A stretch of 64,000 bases of DNA from an uncultured beta proteobacterium (GTDB lineage Bacteria; Pseudomonadota; Gammaproteobacteria; Burkholderiales; Rhodocyclaceae). Each line of letters starts with the position of its first letter. Positions within the stretch are counted from its first letter, which is position 1. Where the stretch lies: NCBI GenBank assembly GCA_903886975.1, contig CAISOB010000071.1, positions 1 through 64,000 on the forward strand, read 5' to 3'. Under the pieces are notes generated by a model. The model did no database searches, was not told where the DNA came from, and saw only the letters and a list, made by a program, of their open reading frames with translations. This document shows, piece by piece, positions 63,865 to 64,000 of this stretch. The translations under genes and the position numbers were made by a program.

Positions 63865-64000
63865 TCAGAACACCTGGCGCTGCGATGCATGCCAGGGAAT
63901 CATCAGGCGTTCGGCGACGTCGATTGCCAAGAAGAGCATTACGCCGATCGAAGAGAGCACGACTAGCGCCGCAAACATCAGCGGCAAGTCGAAGTTGCCG
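63865..64000 (-). CDS. ABC transporter permease, C-terminal fragment
   Basis: The last 44 codons and stop (TGA at 63867-63865) of a gene that enters from the right edge. The peptide 'MFAALVVLSSIGVMLFLAID' followed by 'VAERLMIPWHASQRQVF' is the usual final transmembrane helix and tail of SsuC/TauC-type permeases. It lies 55 nt upstream of the binding-protein start and supplies the membrane subunit of this importer. The 5' part is outside the window. Confidence 0.82.
   Translation of the reverse strand, partial: GNFDLPLMFAALVVLSSIGVMLFLAIDVAERLMIPWHASQRQVF

Noticed and set aside
1..64000. CRISPR arrays, insertion sequences, prophage genes, rRNA operons
   Set aside because: None seen: no regularly spaced direct repeats, transposase or integrase-like proteins, phage structural genes or rRNA sequence were recognised on either strand.

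Overview
The window is a high-GC, densely coded stretch of a bacterial chromosome. It looks like a betaproteobacterium, probably of the Rhodocyclales/Nitrosomonadales type. The evidence is gene order: ndk-rlmN-pilF-rodZ-ispG-hisS-yfgM-bamB-der-hfq-hflX-hflK-hflC-DUF2065-hisZ-purA followed by tRNA-Leu, rnr and rlmB is the characteristic betaproteobacterial housekeeping block. The cysI-DUF934-cysH-cysD-cysN order with a divergent cysB is also typical of that class. The assignment is from gene content only; no marker phylogeny could be run.

Layout. 1-9.4 kb is a mixed accessory region: the start of a chemotaxis receptor, an lrgAB pair, a leftward group (HDOD protein, LemA, a GIDE-like/EF-hand membrane protein, a patatin lipoprotein), a complete TRAP transporter (dctPQM), and an SRPBCC/GyrI-like gene cut by an in-frame TAG. 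9.4-29.8 kb is the housekeeping block: nucleotide metabolism (ndk, purA), rRNA methylation (rlmN, rlmB), pilus assembly and cell shape (pilF, rodZ), isoprenoids (ispG), translation (hisS, tRNA-Leu), outer-membrane assembly (yfgM, bamB), ribosome GTPases (der, hflX), RNA control (hfq, rnr), the FtsH-associated HflKC complex and histidine biosynthesis (hisZ). Many of these genes overlap by 1-17 nt and probably form long operons.

29.8-35.3 kb is accessory again: an eight-haem cytochrome of the hydroxylamine-oxidoreductase type with an overlapping TPR partner, an orphan TctC-type binding protein, a membrane-anchored Mrr-like nuclease, and DUF488, rhodanese and pyrimidine-dimer glycosylase genes. 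35.3-42.8 kb is the sulfate assimilation cluster: ATP sulfurylase CysDN, an iron-sulfur adenylyl-sulfate reductase, sulfite reductase, DUF934 and a TauE/SafE permease, with CysB transcribed divergently. 42.8-49.1 kb is a leftward string from DAHP synthase through DUF1015, a ThrE-type exporter and DUF2007 to an HDOD-receiver-GGDEF protein.

49.4-54.9 kb is one gene for an 1827-residue exported protein built from roughly 315-residue tandem repeats plus a coiled-coil, four-cysteine C-terminal part. I do not recognise its family, and it is the strongest candidate here for something undescribed. mfd follows, then a lower-GC patch with a cupin gene. The right end (59.7-64 kb) is a leftward operon pairing a NitT/TauT-type ABC importer with an enolase-superfamily enzyme and a Gfo/Idh/MocA oxidoreductase: probably uptake and degradation of one unidentified organic acid or sugar derivative.
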